Assembly (NCBI GenBank): GCA_002021875.1
Contig: CP018627.1
Location: 3,658,001-3,722,000 of the forward strand
DNA from: Streptomyces hygroscopicus
Lineage (GTDB): Bacteria; Actinomycetota; Actinomycetes; Streptomycetales; Streptomycetaceae
Length of the DNA: 64,000 bases
Direction of reading: 5' to 3'
Positions 32,901 through 40,877 of the stretch are shown here, in pieces; position 1 is the stretch's first letter, and each line of letters starts with the position of its first letter. The notes under the pieces are model-generated. The model worked only from the letters and a program-made list of their open reading frames with translations, was not told the origin of the DNA and did no database searches. The position numbers were made by a program, and so were the translations under genes.

Positions 32901-35900
32901 CCGGGTCAGTGGATTTGGTGAGTCGGCCAAGCAGGTCGTAGGCGTAGGTCCAACTGTTCCTGGCGGGGTCGGTGACCTTCTTGAGCTCGCCGCGGGGTGT
33001 GTAGGTGTAGGTGGTGGTGTCGTAGGCGGCGTCGGCGGTGCGCTGGTGGTGCTGGCGCAGTTCGGTGGTCTGGCCACGGGCGTCGGTGAGGGTGGTTGTG
33101 GCGGTGCCGCCTACGGGTGGGATGACAGTGGTGCGGTCGCCGCCGTAGATCGTCTTGGTCAGGCCCAGGACGCTGCCGCCGTCGCCGTTTCCGGCGATCT
33201 GCCGTGTCTCGGTCTGTCGGCCCAGGCCGTCGTAGGCGTAGCGGTTCTGCGTCTCGACGCTCAGCGCGTCTTCGGGCTTGAAGAATGTGGTGGCCGGTTT
33301 GCCGTCCGTGTAGTAGGTGGCGAAGTCCTTGGACTTCAGGCCGCGTTCGTCATAGAAGACGTCCGTGAGCAGTCGGCCGCCGTCAGGGCCGGGGGCTTGT
33401 GTCTGCCGCTCGCGCAGGAGGCCGTCATAGAGGGTGTAGGAGGTGCGCTGCGCGCCGTTGTTGCCCAGTGTCTTGGTGCCGACGGCGACGGGCTGGTTCT
33501 CGGTGACGTGGTAGGTGTACTCGTAGGTGGGGGTCTGGCCGGTGAGCCGGTCCGCCAGCCACACCTTGGTGGAGCGGCCCAGCGCGTCGTAGGCGTAGCT
33601 GGTGGTCTTGTCGTTGGTGTCGGTCTGCTTCAGGGGCAGGCCGCGTAGCACATCGCGCGTGGTGGTGGTTGTCTGTGCGGTGCTCGCGTCGCCTGCCTTG
33701 GCGGGTGGCGACGTCACCTTCGTGGTATTGGGGATACCTGTGGCGGGGGTGTAGGCGGTTGTGGTGGTGCGGCCGTCGGTCCGGACGGTCCGCTGGAGCG
33801 CGCCAGCCGCGGTGACGGTGACATCAGCCGCCAGGTCGGTGCCAGTCAAGGCACGTCCGTACGAGTCGTAGGTGGCCCCGGATTCCGTGTAGACCGCAGT
33901 GGTGCCGTCGTACTTCTTCAGCACCGCCGTCCCCGTGATATCTCCCCTGGTCGGGGCCGCGCCGTAGGCCCCACTGTCGTAGGCCGACCGCGCGTCGGAG
34001 ATGACGTCGTCCGGTCGGCTGACGGCTGCGTCACATGCCTTGGCGACCGTCTCCACTCGTGCAGGGAGGGTGAGGATGTTCTTGTCGGTGTTGGTGGCGT
34101 AGGTGGTGCGGGTGCATGTGTTGTCGGCGGCGGTGTCGTTGTCGCCGAAGTCGTCGACCTGGGTGACGCGGCCGGCCACGGTGTCGTAGCTGGTGGCTCC
34201 CGACACGGTCCGCCACTTTCCTCCGGCTCCGTCGTCCAGGGAAGTGAAGGTTTTGCTGTGAGCGGTTCCGGTGAAGTTGGCAGTTACCGTGCCCCAGTCG
34301 CGGACCTTCTTGGCGGTCTCGTGGTACCAGGGGCGGTTCACTGTCTTGGCCAGGATCTTGCCGCCCGGACCGGAGTAACTGGCGGTCTTGTAGATGAACC
34401 CGCCCGCCGAGGGATGGTCAGTGATCGGGTCGCCTTCGCTGTCCTCCAGAGCGACGGTGATGCTCTTGGTGCCGCCGCTGGTGTCCTTGCGGTCGCCGTC
34501 CATGCCGCGCAGGAAGTACGTGTCCTGCTGCGACTTCATCGCCCCGGCCCCGCCCTGGCCACCGGTCTGCACCCGTACCTGGCCATAGCCGCGCCACTGT
34601 GACCAGGTTTTGAACTTCTCCTTGGTCAGCCCATCGTCATCGTCGTAGTGCCAGGCGGCGCCGCCCTTGTAGTCGTAGGCGGTGACCTGGTCAGGTGCGC
34701 CGCCCGTGCGGTCGGTGGTGGTCACAGAGGTGACCACGTACTTGTTGAACCACTGCCGCTCGGGGTCGTCGCTCGTGCTGCCACCGATGTATTGCGGGAA
34801 GCACCGGGTGGTGTTGGTCTGTGGGGTCGGCAAGGCGTCCCAGGCGCAGGCCTCCGCGGAGTAGTCGACGTCGATCTGGCCACCGGATTCGTCGGCGACG
34901 GTCGAGAGGCGGTCCTTGATGAAGGGCGCGTAGCCATCGCCGGTCTTGTCGAGTCGGTTGGCCAGCTGGGTGTAGGCGAATGTGGTCTTCGGCAGAGTGA
35001 TGGCCGGGTCAGCGCTGTGTCCGGTGCGCTGGATGGACTCGAGTTCCAGCTGGTAGTCGGTGTCAGCCTTACCCCACCGATGGGCCAGCTTCCATGAGTC
35101 GACGTCCTGATACGTGCCTGCGTCAAGGACCTGCGTGGTGATCTGCGTCAGGCGCTTGCGGGTGAAGAACACCGGGGAGAGGCGGCCCTCGTCGCAGTCT
35201 TCATCCGCTGTGCAGTTCAGGTCCCAAGGAGTGTCGTACCAATAGAAGGCGTCCTTGTCGATGGATGCGCAGTCCGTCTGTGCGTCGGGCAGGCAGCGCT
35301 CGCTGCTGGCGAAGTCGACCTTTGCCGAAGCCTTGGTGCCGTACATCGACGACGACCGCAATCCGTATTCGATCCGGTCCAGTCCACCGCCGCGGACATA
35401 GCGCGTGTTGTCCTTGGCCTTGAGGTTCCGGCCGTAGGAGTTGGTCTCCTTGTCGTAGTAATAGGCGATGGCGTTCCCATGAGGGTCGACGACGTAGTCG
35501 AGGTTCCACCGCCATGCCTGTTGACACCAGGAGTCGGCGAACGTCGAGCCATGACACGGTTCGCCGGAGCCGTTCCCGAAGACGGGAACCGTCCAGGTGG
35601 AGTCGGTGGTTTCCTTGCCATCGGCCCATCCCGGCAGCCGGTGGTAGCCGAAGTAGTAGCGGGTTCCCTCGGGCGTGGTGACTCGCCAGTACTCGTCATT
35701 CCGTGCGCCGTTGTCGCGTACGTTGGTGTCCGAACCGTGGAGACGGTCGATCTTCGTGCCGTCGTCGCTCTTCAGCTTCCAGGAATCGGTCCCGTTCGGG
35801 ACCAGTTCCCCGCCCTTGCCGTTGAAAGACATGAAGACGTTGTCGTAGGCCCAGCACAGGTCGCCTGGCCTGCTTCCGTCAGCGTTCTTGACCCCATCGT

Positions 35901-36072
35901 CCGCGCACGGCTTGTAACGACGTTCGATGAAGCCCGGCCACAGGTCGAAGCCGTCGCCCACCCAGGACGACTGATTGTTGGTGTTCGCGGTACGGCCATC
36001 GACACCTGTCCCGCTCGGAAACACGATCCTGGACGTGACCTGCAAGCTTTTCCGCCAGAACCCGCACAGCAT
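29983..36072 (-). CDS. RHS/YD-repeat polymorphic toxin with Hint domain, N-terminus lost
   Basis: 2029 residues in the open frame. The first 21 come from the neighbouring IS; true RHS sequence begins around GVDGRTANTNNQSSWVGDGF, which in relatives lies several hundred residues in, so signal peptide and SpvB-like head are missing. Then come the shell-forming YD repeats (about 800-1560, e.g. YTPRGELKKVTDPARNSW) and the RHS core motif YDPTIGRFLSVDPV (about 1610). A pretoxin Hint domain follows (about 1758-1904, from CHSFVPDTGVLLADG to VLVHNC), which self-cleaves to free the tip. The last 125 residues (30360 down to 29983) are the toxin; YMIEGNHRMAELLRRA recalls ParB/sulfiredoxin-fold proteins, but its activity is unknown. 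Without a secretion head it is probably a relic. Confidence 0.88.
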   Translation of the reverse strand: MLCGFWRKSLQVTSRIVFPSGTGVDGRTANTNNQSSWVGDGFDLWPGFIERRYKPCADDGVKNADGSRPGDLCWAYDNVFMSFNGKGGELVPNGTDSWKLKSDDGTKIDRLHGSDTNVRDNGARNDEYWRVTTPEGTRYYFGYHRLPGWADGKETTDSTWTVPVFGNGSGEPCHGSTFADSWCQQAWRWNLDYVVDPHGNAIAYYYDKETNSYGRNLKAKDNTRYVRGGGLDRIEYGLRSSSMYGTKASAKVDFASSERCLPDAQTDCASIDKDAFYWYDTPWDLNCTADEDCDEGRLSPVFFTRKRLTQITTQVLDAGTYQDVDSWKLAHRWGKADTDYQLELESIQRTGHSADPAITLPKTTFAYTQLANRLDKTGDGYAPFIKDRLSTVADESGGQIDVDYSAEACAWDALPTPQTNTTRCFPQYIGGSTSDDPERQWFNKYVVTSVTTTDRTGGAPDQVTAYDYKGGAAWHYDDDDGLTKEKFKTWSQWRGYGQVRVQTGGQGGAGAMKSQQDTYFLRGMDGDRKDTSGGTKSITVALEDSEGDPITDHPSAGGFIYKTASYSGPGGKILAKTVNRPWYHETAKKVRDWGTVTANFTGTAHSKTFTSLDDGAGGKWRTVSGATSYDTVAGRVTQVDDFGDNDTAADNTCTRTTYATNTDKNILTLPARVETVAKACDAAVSRPDDVISDARSAYDSGAYGAAPTRGDITGTAVLKKYDGTTAVYTESGATYDSYGRALTGTDLAADVTVTAAGALQRTVRTDGRTTTTAYTPATGIPNTTKVTSPPAKAGDASTAQTTTTTRDVLRGLPLKQTDTNDKTTSYAYDALGRSTKVWLADRLTGQTPTYEYTYHVTENQPVAVGTKTLGNNGAQRTSYTLYDGLLRERQTQAPGPDGGRLLTDVFYDERGLKSKDFATYYTDGKPATTFFKPEDALSVETQNRYAYDGLGRQTETRQIAGNGDGGSVLGLTKTIYGGDRTTVIPPVGGTATTTLTDARGQTTELRQHHQRTADAAYDTTTYTYTPRGELKKVTDPARNSWTYAYDLLGRLTKSTDPDKGTSTSAYDDRGQLTSTTDARDTTLAYVYDGLGRRTELHKDSPGGELRAQWVYDTVSEAKGYLAESTRYEGGQAYTSKVVAYDRLYRPLRSSVTIPASQGALQGTYLSTTSYKVSGLVQGTGYTKAGALPAATVVFTYEDETLRPVVIDGSQGLKSTVNYSLTGKPLQYELSNNDGQNTWATNTYEWGTQRLATARVDRQDVAGVDQYSTLRYDEAGNVLSVSDVSRSGTDNQCFTYDHLRRLTEAWTQGGTDCAAAPSGSELGGPAAYWHSYTYDQIGNRRTETLHDPTGDAKKDTKRTYGYPEPGGVQPHALTSVEVSSPNGTSQESFGYDKAGNTTTRTLGGDSQTLAWDVEGHLAKATEPVEGGSDKVTEYLYDADGNRLIGRGPTETTLYLGNTEITLPKGSTTPKATRYIDLGGGNQAVQEDDGSVSLTLADHHGTAQLAIDTATQKLTQHRTLPFGDVRATQPTDWPGTKGFVGGTDDTKTTGFTHLGAREYDPTIGRFLSVDPVMEPGDTQQMQGYAYANSNPLTFSDPTGLCEDPGNGHCMPTNGGNAGHGAPPENHYPSGGSSGSSGAGAAARAQYRCGYNCQYGKLTTGYGSRVDYLVQDHITKRQNLPDPLWLKVAKTTFKDLNPLAAIGTCYATWDLGPCTQAAIDMTGYNKAKLIARGATKAVEEGVETWRGRNKEPAGRTSETRCHSFVPDTGVLLADGSTKPIEDIKTGDKVKVTDPDTGKTATRKVVGTIVTEDDKRFVDITVTSSAGEPSAGLIATTTHPFWAQSQRAWVKAGDLKLGMTLRTPDGHTVTVKHTRHFTQRQRTHDLTVSGIHTYYVLAGAAPVLVHNCPSSGGGFFSRFFGGKSKPANVAHEPNATVGDLRGIGYDNVDASGSWRSDPLKEGMARSMTDEQLLNSTTQPTGGEFSLLRYHAEDNYMIEGNHRMAELLRRAESPKYPGITLDTPIYIHLWPGSG

Positions 36073-37227
36073 CTGGGACTATCCTTCGATGGTGCTGTCG
36101 ATTGTCACCGCGCTGGCCAGAAACCTGGTCATGGTGCCCGCTGCCGTGCTGCGCAGCCGCGTGGCCAAGGACGCGGAGGTGTTGGCGCTCCGGCACGAGA
36201 ACTCGGTGCTGCGTCGTCAGATCGCGCGGGTCCGCTACGAGCCGGCCGATCGGATCTGGCTGGCCGCGCTGTCGCGGTTGGTGCCTCGCGGGCGATGGCG
36301 GGAGGTCTTCGCAGTCACGCCGACCACGCTGCTGCGATGGCACCGGGAGCTCCTCACGCGCAAATGGACGTTCACCCAGCACCGCCGGCGCCCCGGTCGC
36401 CCCTCCACTGCGCCGACCGTCAAGCAGCTCATCTTGCGCTTGGCCCGCGAGAACAGCAGCTGGGGACACCGCCGAATACAGGGCGAACTCGCCCGCCTCG
36501 GCTACTCGATCGCCCCATCCACGGTCTGGGAGATCCTGCATGCGGCTGGCATCGACCCGGCCCCGCAGCGCTCCGGTCCGACCTGGCGCCAGTTCCTCTC
36601 TGCCCAGGCTCGCGGCATCATCGCCGCCGACTTCCTGCACCTCGATACCGTCTCGCTCAAGCATCTGTACGCTCTGGTCTTCATCGAGCACGGCACCCGG
36701 CGCGTTCACCTCGCCGGCGTCACCGCCCACCCCACCACCGAGTGGACCACGCAGCAGGCGAGGAACCTCGCCATGACGTTGGGGTGCCGGATGGACCCAC
36801 TGCGCTTCCTGCTCCGGGACCGGGACTCGAAGTACACCAGGTCCTTCGACGCCATCTTCGACGCAGACGACATGCAGGTCCTACTCAGCCCACCCCAGGC
36901 ACCGAGAGCGAACGCGATCTGCGAGAGAGTCGTCGGCACCCTACGCCGCGAGATCCTCGACCTGATCCTCATCTACAACGCGACTCACGCCCACGCAGTA
37001 CTCACCGCTTACATCAGGCACTACAACCAACACCGCCCCCATCAATCTCGGCAGCAACTACCTCCAGACAGCACCGAACCGCCCGTCCCGGCCACTGTTG
37101 CCGACCTCCAAGCCCATCGAATCCAGCGACAACCTGTCCTCGACGGTCTGATAAACGAATACCGTCACGCTGCCTGACCGCACCGCATCGCCGCAGCTCA
37201 CAGAGCTGAATCGTATTTTCGAGCGGC
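36010..37227 (+). mobile_element. IS element disrupting the RHS gene
   Basis: Imperfect inverted ends CCGCTCGGAAACACGAT (36011-36027) and the inverse of CCGCTCGAAAATACGAT (about 37210-37226) bracket one transposase, about 1.2 kb. The RHS frame is intact up to the left end only; no RHS sequence continues to the right, so insertion was accompanied or followed by deletion of the RHS 5' part. Confidence 0.75.
36089..37177 (+). CDS. Integrase-core (IS3/IS481-like) transposase
   Basis: 362 residues from ATG 36089. HTH region (DAEVLALRHENSVLRRQIARV, TLLRWHRELLTRKW), then integrase core with acids in IIAADFLHLDTV and LLRDRDSKYTRSFDAIF, the Glu in ANAICERVVGTLRREI, and the tail YNQHRPHQSRQQLPP. Ends within the right inverted repeat region. 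It seems intact and is a different subtype from the copies at 4.8 and 26.3 kb. Confidence 0.88.
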   Translation: MVLSIVTALARNLVMVPAAVLRSRVAKDAEVLALRHENSVLRRQIARVRYEPADRIWLAALSRLVPRGRWREVFAVTPTTLLRWHRELLTRKWTFTQHRRRPGRPSTAPTVKQLILRLARENSSWGHRRIQGELARLGYSIAPSTVWEILHAAGIDPAPQRSGPTWRQFLSAQARGIIAADFLHLDTVSLKHLYALVFIEHGTRRVHLAGVTAHPTTEWTTQQARNLAMTLGCRMDPLRFLLRDRDSKYTRSFDAIFDADDMQVLLSPPQAPRANAICERVVGTLRREILDLILIYNATHAHAVLTAYIRHYNQHRPHQSRQQLPPDSTEPPVPATVADLQAHRIQRQPVLDGLINEYRHAA

Positions 37228-37626
37228 ACACCCCTGGACAACGAAGAGCGCCACCGGGCTGCCGGACCCCGAACCGGCTGCGCGGCAGCTCCTGCCCCGC
37301 CGCCTCCCACCAGGCAGCGGTCGTGCGGGCGCCGAGCCGTATCTGTTTCCACCGACACTCGGCGATGAAACGTTCGGTCCTGTCCCGTGGCAGCTCATTG
37401 AGGTTTGGCCAGTTCATCGACTCAGGGCGGGGGTCTCTCCTTCTTGAGGACTACCCAGCAACGCCCGTCTTCGACTCAAGGCCGGAGCAGTAACGGGCAT
37501 GCGGTCGGATGTCTGAGATTTCGCCGGCACAGACGATGGAAGCCACAGCGAAATCCCGTTGATCCACCTCGGCGGGCCCTCGGCATCTTCCGGTCCAACG
37601 ACCCCATACGACAGGAGCACTTCATC
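37228..37626. other. Intergenic debris right of the IS
   Basis: A minus-strand frame near 37250-37417 (NWPNLNELPRDRTERFIAEC, WKQIRLGARTTAAWWEA) looks like a start or fragment of a lost gene; family unknown. The rest holds nothing recognisable. Confidence 0.4.
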
Positions 37627-37835
37627 GTGACCGCCTTCCCCTCCAGCGCTCCCACCACGCCCGCCCTGCCGTGGCCGCGGCCCGCGCAACGGACCTGACC
37701 AAGGTCTACGGACAGGGCGAGACCCAGGTGGTCGCCCTGGACAGCGTCTCTGTCGGGTTCCGGCAGACCGAATTCACAGCAATCATGGGACCTTCGGGAT
37801 CCGGCAAGTCCACGCTCATGCACTGCATGGCCGGA
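37627..37835 (+). pseudogene. 5' fragment of a MacB/LolD-like ABC ATPase
   Basis: A GTG with CAGGAG upstream opens MTAFPSSAPTTPA, then the frame shifts near 37665 into ARATDLTKVYGQGETQVVAL and reaches a clean Walker A (MGPSGSGKSTLMHCMAG, to about 37830). After that the family likeness stops: signature motif and Walker B are absent. It is the decayed start of a lipoprotein-export/antibiotic-efflux type ATPase gene, and lies just before the biosynthetic cluster. Confidence 0.75.
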
Positions 37836-38256
37836 CCAGGCAGTGGCATTGCCCTGACCGCGACGCCTGAGCGGGGCCATGCACCGGTACCTGACTTCCC
37901 TCTCACCGCGGCGACTGCCAGGGCGCCGCCCGGGTCCTGTCCCCGTCCGACGCCGTCGCGCGCCGTTCGCACGGTGCTGGTCACGGCCACGGACGTGCGG
38001 AACCTCGTCGACACACCGAGCGGACGACCAGATGGCCATCCGCCCTCCCCGGCATCGATAAAAGTCCGGGAAGGCGGCCTGCGACGGTGCCCCAACCCGG
38101 GGCGACCGCGCCGCCGATGGGGGGCGTGGGTTTGGTGTTGTTTGGTGTTGCGGCTGTTCGCATGGGCAGTGAAGTCGTCTGGGTTCTCTGGCAGTGGTGT
38201 GGGGGACGGACCACCGCCTTCGAGGCGGCCGTACCGTTTCTCCTCAGGAGGTTGGA

Positions 38257-40128
38257 TTGATCCCCGGGCTTGGATTCGACGTACTCGGCGAGATGCGCGC
38301 CTATCGGGACGGCACGGAGCTGCCCCGGCTGGGGGCACCGCAGCAGCAGGGCACTTTGCTGGTTCTCCTACTGCTGGCGGGCCATGCCGTGTCGATGACC
38401 CAACTCGTCAAGGCACTGTGGGGCGAGGAGCCCCCCGCCGCGGCCGTACGCAGCATCCGGACCCACATCTGGCGGCTGCGCGGCCTCCTGGGCAGCGAGG
38501 GCTCGCCCGCGCACGAGCTGCTCTCCGTGGGGGATGGCTACCGCCTGGACATCGACGCATCCGCCGTGGACGCCAACCGTGCGGAGGCGATGCTGAAGAA
38601 AGCCCTGCGGCTGCGGCTCGCCGGGCAGTCCGACACGGCAAGCGACATACTCGACGAAGCCATGGACCTGTGGCGCGGCGATCCGCTGGCCGGCGTGCCG
38701 GGCCCCTTCGCCGAACGGCAGCGTGACAGGCTCTCCGAACTGCGCCTGACCGTCACCGAAGAGCAACTGGAACTCGACCTCGCCCGTGGCCGCCACCAGA
38801 TGACCATATTGCGCTTACGGGAACTGGCCGACGCGTATCCCCTTCGCGAACGGCTGCACGGCCTGCTGATGCGGGCCCTGTACGCGGCGGGACGCCAGGC
38901 CGACGCGCTGGCCGTGTTCAACGCGACCCGCACCCTTCTGGTGGAGGAGTACGGTCTCGAACCCGGTCCCCAGCTGACGGAGCTTCACCAGCGGATTCTG
39001 CAGGGGGACCTGCTTCCGGCGACCGTCACCGAGACGGTGACGGTGACGCCGCCCGGCTCGGCCCGTCTCGTCCCCGCGCAACTGCCGCCCGACCTGCCGG
39101 ACTTCACCGGCCGGACTGCCGAGATCGACGAGTTGTGCGAGCTGCTGACCGGGAGCCGGGGCAGCGCGCCGGCCGTCGTCTCGCTCACCGGTATGAGTGG
39201 GGTGGGCAAGAGCGTGCTGGCTGTGCACGTGGCGCACCGAGTGCGCGACGCCTATCCCGACGGCCAGTTGTTCTGGGGCCTGAGGGGCACCGGCGACCGT
39301 CCGGCGCACAGCAGTGAGGTGCTGGCGGGGTTCCTGTCCGCACTGGGCGTGGAAGCGGTGCCTGCTGGCACGGCAGCCCGCTGTCGGATGTTCCGCTCCC
39401 TGCTGGACGGCAGGAAGATGCTCCTGGTGCTGGACGATGCACGCGATGCGGACCAGGTGCGGGACCTGCTGCCGGGGTCGTCCAGCTGCGCCGTGGTCGT
39501 CACCCACCGCGCGCGGCTGGCCGGGCTGCCGCTCACCCGCCAGCTGGGACTGCGTTCCTTCAGTCACCACGAGGCACTGGAACTGCTCGGCCGGACCCTC
39601 GGGCGGCACCGGCTGGAGCGGGAACCCGACGAGGCGTTGCTCCTCACCGAGGCCTGCGGCGGGCTGCCGCTGGCGCTGCGCATCCTGGCGACCCGTTTGG
39701 CGGCCCGTCCGGACTGGTCCCTCGCCGTCATGGGCGAGCGGCTCGGCAACGAGCGGCGTACCGTCGCGGAACTGCAGGTGGGCGGACTCTCCGTGAGCAA
39801 CGCCCTGGAACCGGGCTACCGTAGGTTACCGCCGGAGCAGGCACGCGCCCTGCGGCTGCTCGCGCGGGGCACGGGTGAGCAGATCACGGTCTCCGCCGCC
39901 GCGACGGTGCTCCACGCGGACCGGTTCGCGACGGAGGACCTCCTCGAGGCGCTCGTGGACGCGGTGCTGCTGGAACCCGCGACGCCCGGCAACTACACCA
40001 TGCACCCCCTGGTCCGCCGCTTCGCCCGCCATCACACACGGGCGGAGGAGACCGCGAAACTTCGCACGGTGCCCGCCTTGTCCGCCGCCTCGCGGCGGAC
40101 CACGTACGTCGTGTCCCGGCCGGAATGA
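38257..40128 (+). CDS. SARP family regulator with NB-ARC domain (AfsR-like)
   Basis: 623 residues from TTG 38257, with AGGAGG at 38246-38251, a near-ideal spacing. Order: OmpR-type winged helix (FDVLGEMRAYRDG to RTHIWRLRGLLG, about 4-90), bacterial transcriptional activator domain (about 95-245, EEYGLEPGPQLTELHQRIL), then NB-ARC NTPase (LTGMSGVGKSVLAVHVA Walker A near 311, MLLVLDDARDADQ Walker B near 388, GLPLALRI near 470). It lacks the TPR tail of AfsR, which ends about 370 residues later. SARPs activate antibiotic clusters by binding heptamer repeats near -35. It is the most likely activator of the minus-strand biosynthetic genes to its right. Confidence 0.92.
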   Translation: MIPGLGFDVLGEMRAYRDGTELPRLGAPQQQGTLLVLLLLAGHAVSMTQLVKALWGEEPPAAAVRSIRTHIWRLRGLLGSEGSPAHELLSVGDGYRLDIDASAVDANRAEAMLKKALRLRLAGQSDTASDILDEAMDLWRGDPLAGVPGPFAERQRDRLSELRLTVTEEQLELDLARGRHQMTILRLRELADAYPLRERLHGLLMRALYAAGRQADALAVFNATRTLLVEEYGLEPGPQLTELHQRILQGDLLPATVTETVTVTPPGSARLVPAQLPPDLPDFTGRTAEIDELCELLTGSRGSAPAVVSLTGMSGVGKSVLAVHVAHRVRDAYPDGQLFWGLRGTGDRPAHSSEVLAGFLSALGVEAVPAGTAARCRMFRSLLDGRKMLLVLDDARDADQVRDLLPGSSSCAVVVTHRARLAGLPLTRQLGLRSFSHHEALELLGRTLGRHRLEREPDEALLLTEACGGLPLALRILATRLAARPDWSLAVMGERLGNERRTVAELQVGGLSVSNALEPGYRRLPPEQARALRLLARGTGEQITVSAAATVLHADRFATEDLLEALVDAVLLEPATPGNYTMHPLVRRFARHHTRAEETAKLRTVPALSAASRRTTYVVSRPE

Positions 40129-40877
40129 CGGTGGCCCCCGAAGGTGCCGGGGCCCGCGGGCGTGGGCGCCATCGCAGGTTCCCGGACCGGTCCGTACGGA
40201 CGAAACGGTCTCCGTCGCACGCAGCGTGGCCCGCAGCCCCCACCTGTGGTGGCGAACACCGCGAGGAAGTCCTCCAACTGCTCGTGCGGATGAACGCTGT
40301 TGCGTGCGACCGCGACCGCGTCAGTCCCCCGGACTGCGACATCGGCCGGGCAGGAGGCCGGCGGGCACGCCTCGTTGCGGCCGGGTACCGAAGGCCCACG
40401 TACGGAGCGCCCCGTGCATACCGCGGCCGGCGGCTGTCCGGGGTCCGGGGTCCGGTCCGAAGAGGGCCGCCGGGAGCAGGCCCCGCCAGCCGCCGCAACG
40501 CGTCCGGGCCGAGGCGGATGCCACGGCGCGAAAGCCCGTGCAGGGCCACGAAGAAGAGGCGAGGGAACCCTACGACACCAGCCCCGCTCCCGACCCGTTC
40601 GCCCCTACGGCCGGACCGCCGATTGGACAGGTGGCCGAGCGGGGGCGTTCGTGTGGCTCAAGGCCCCGGTGCGGTGCCCGGTCATCGGACTGGTGGGAGG
40701 CCGGGAGACACGCCACCGCATTCCAACCGGCTCACGCCGCGAGGTGGGATCGCCGCAGCCGCGCCGCGAGATCCGCAGTGTGCGTGCGACGTCGCAGGGG
40801 GCGGGCGGTGCCCAGGAACGGCTGGGTGTCCCTGCGGAACGTGAGGGCTGGTTCACAGGGCTGCTCCTGAGCCCTTC
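40129..40877. other. Long GC-rich gap between convergent genes, no gene seen
   Basis: About 750 bp between the SARP stop and the stop of the second ABC exporter. Frames are open on both strands because of high GC, but none shows a family pattern. It may hold terminators or a decayed gene. Confidence 0.4.

Noticed and set aside
37671..38726. One 351-codon gene starting with an ABC ATPase motif
   Set aside because: Family likeness ends right after Walker A; the rest is out-of-frame sequence overlapping the SARP gene start.
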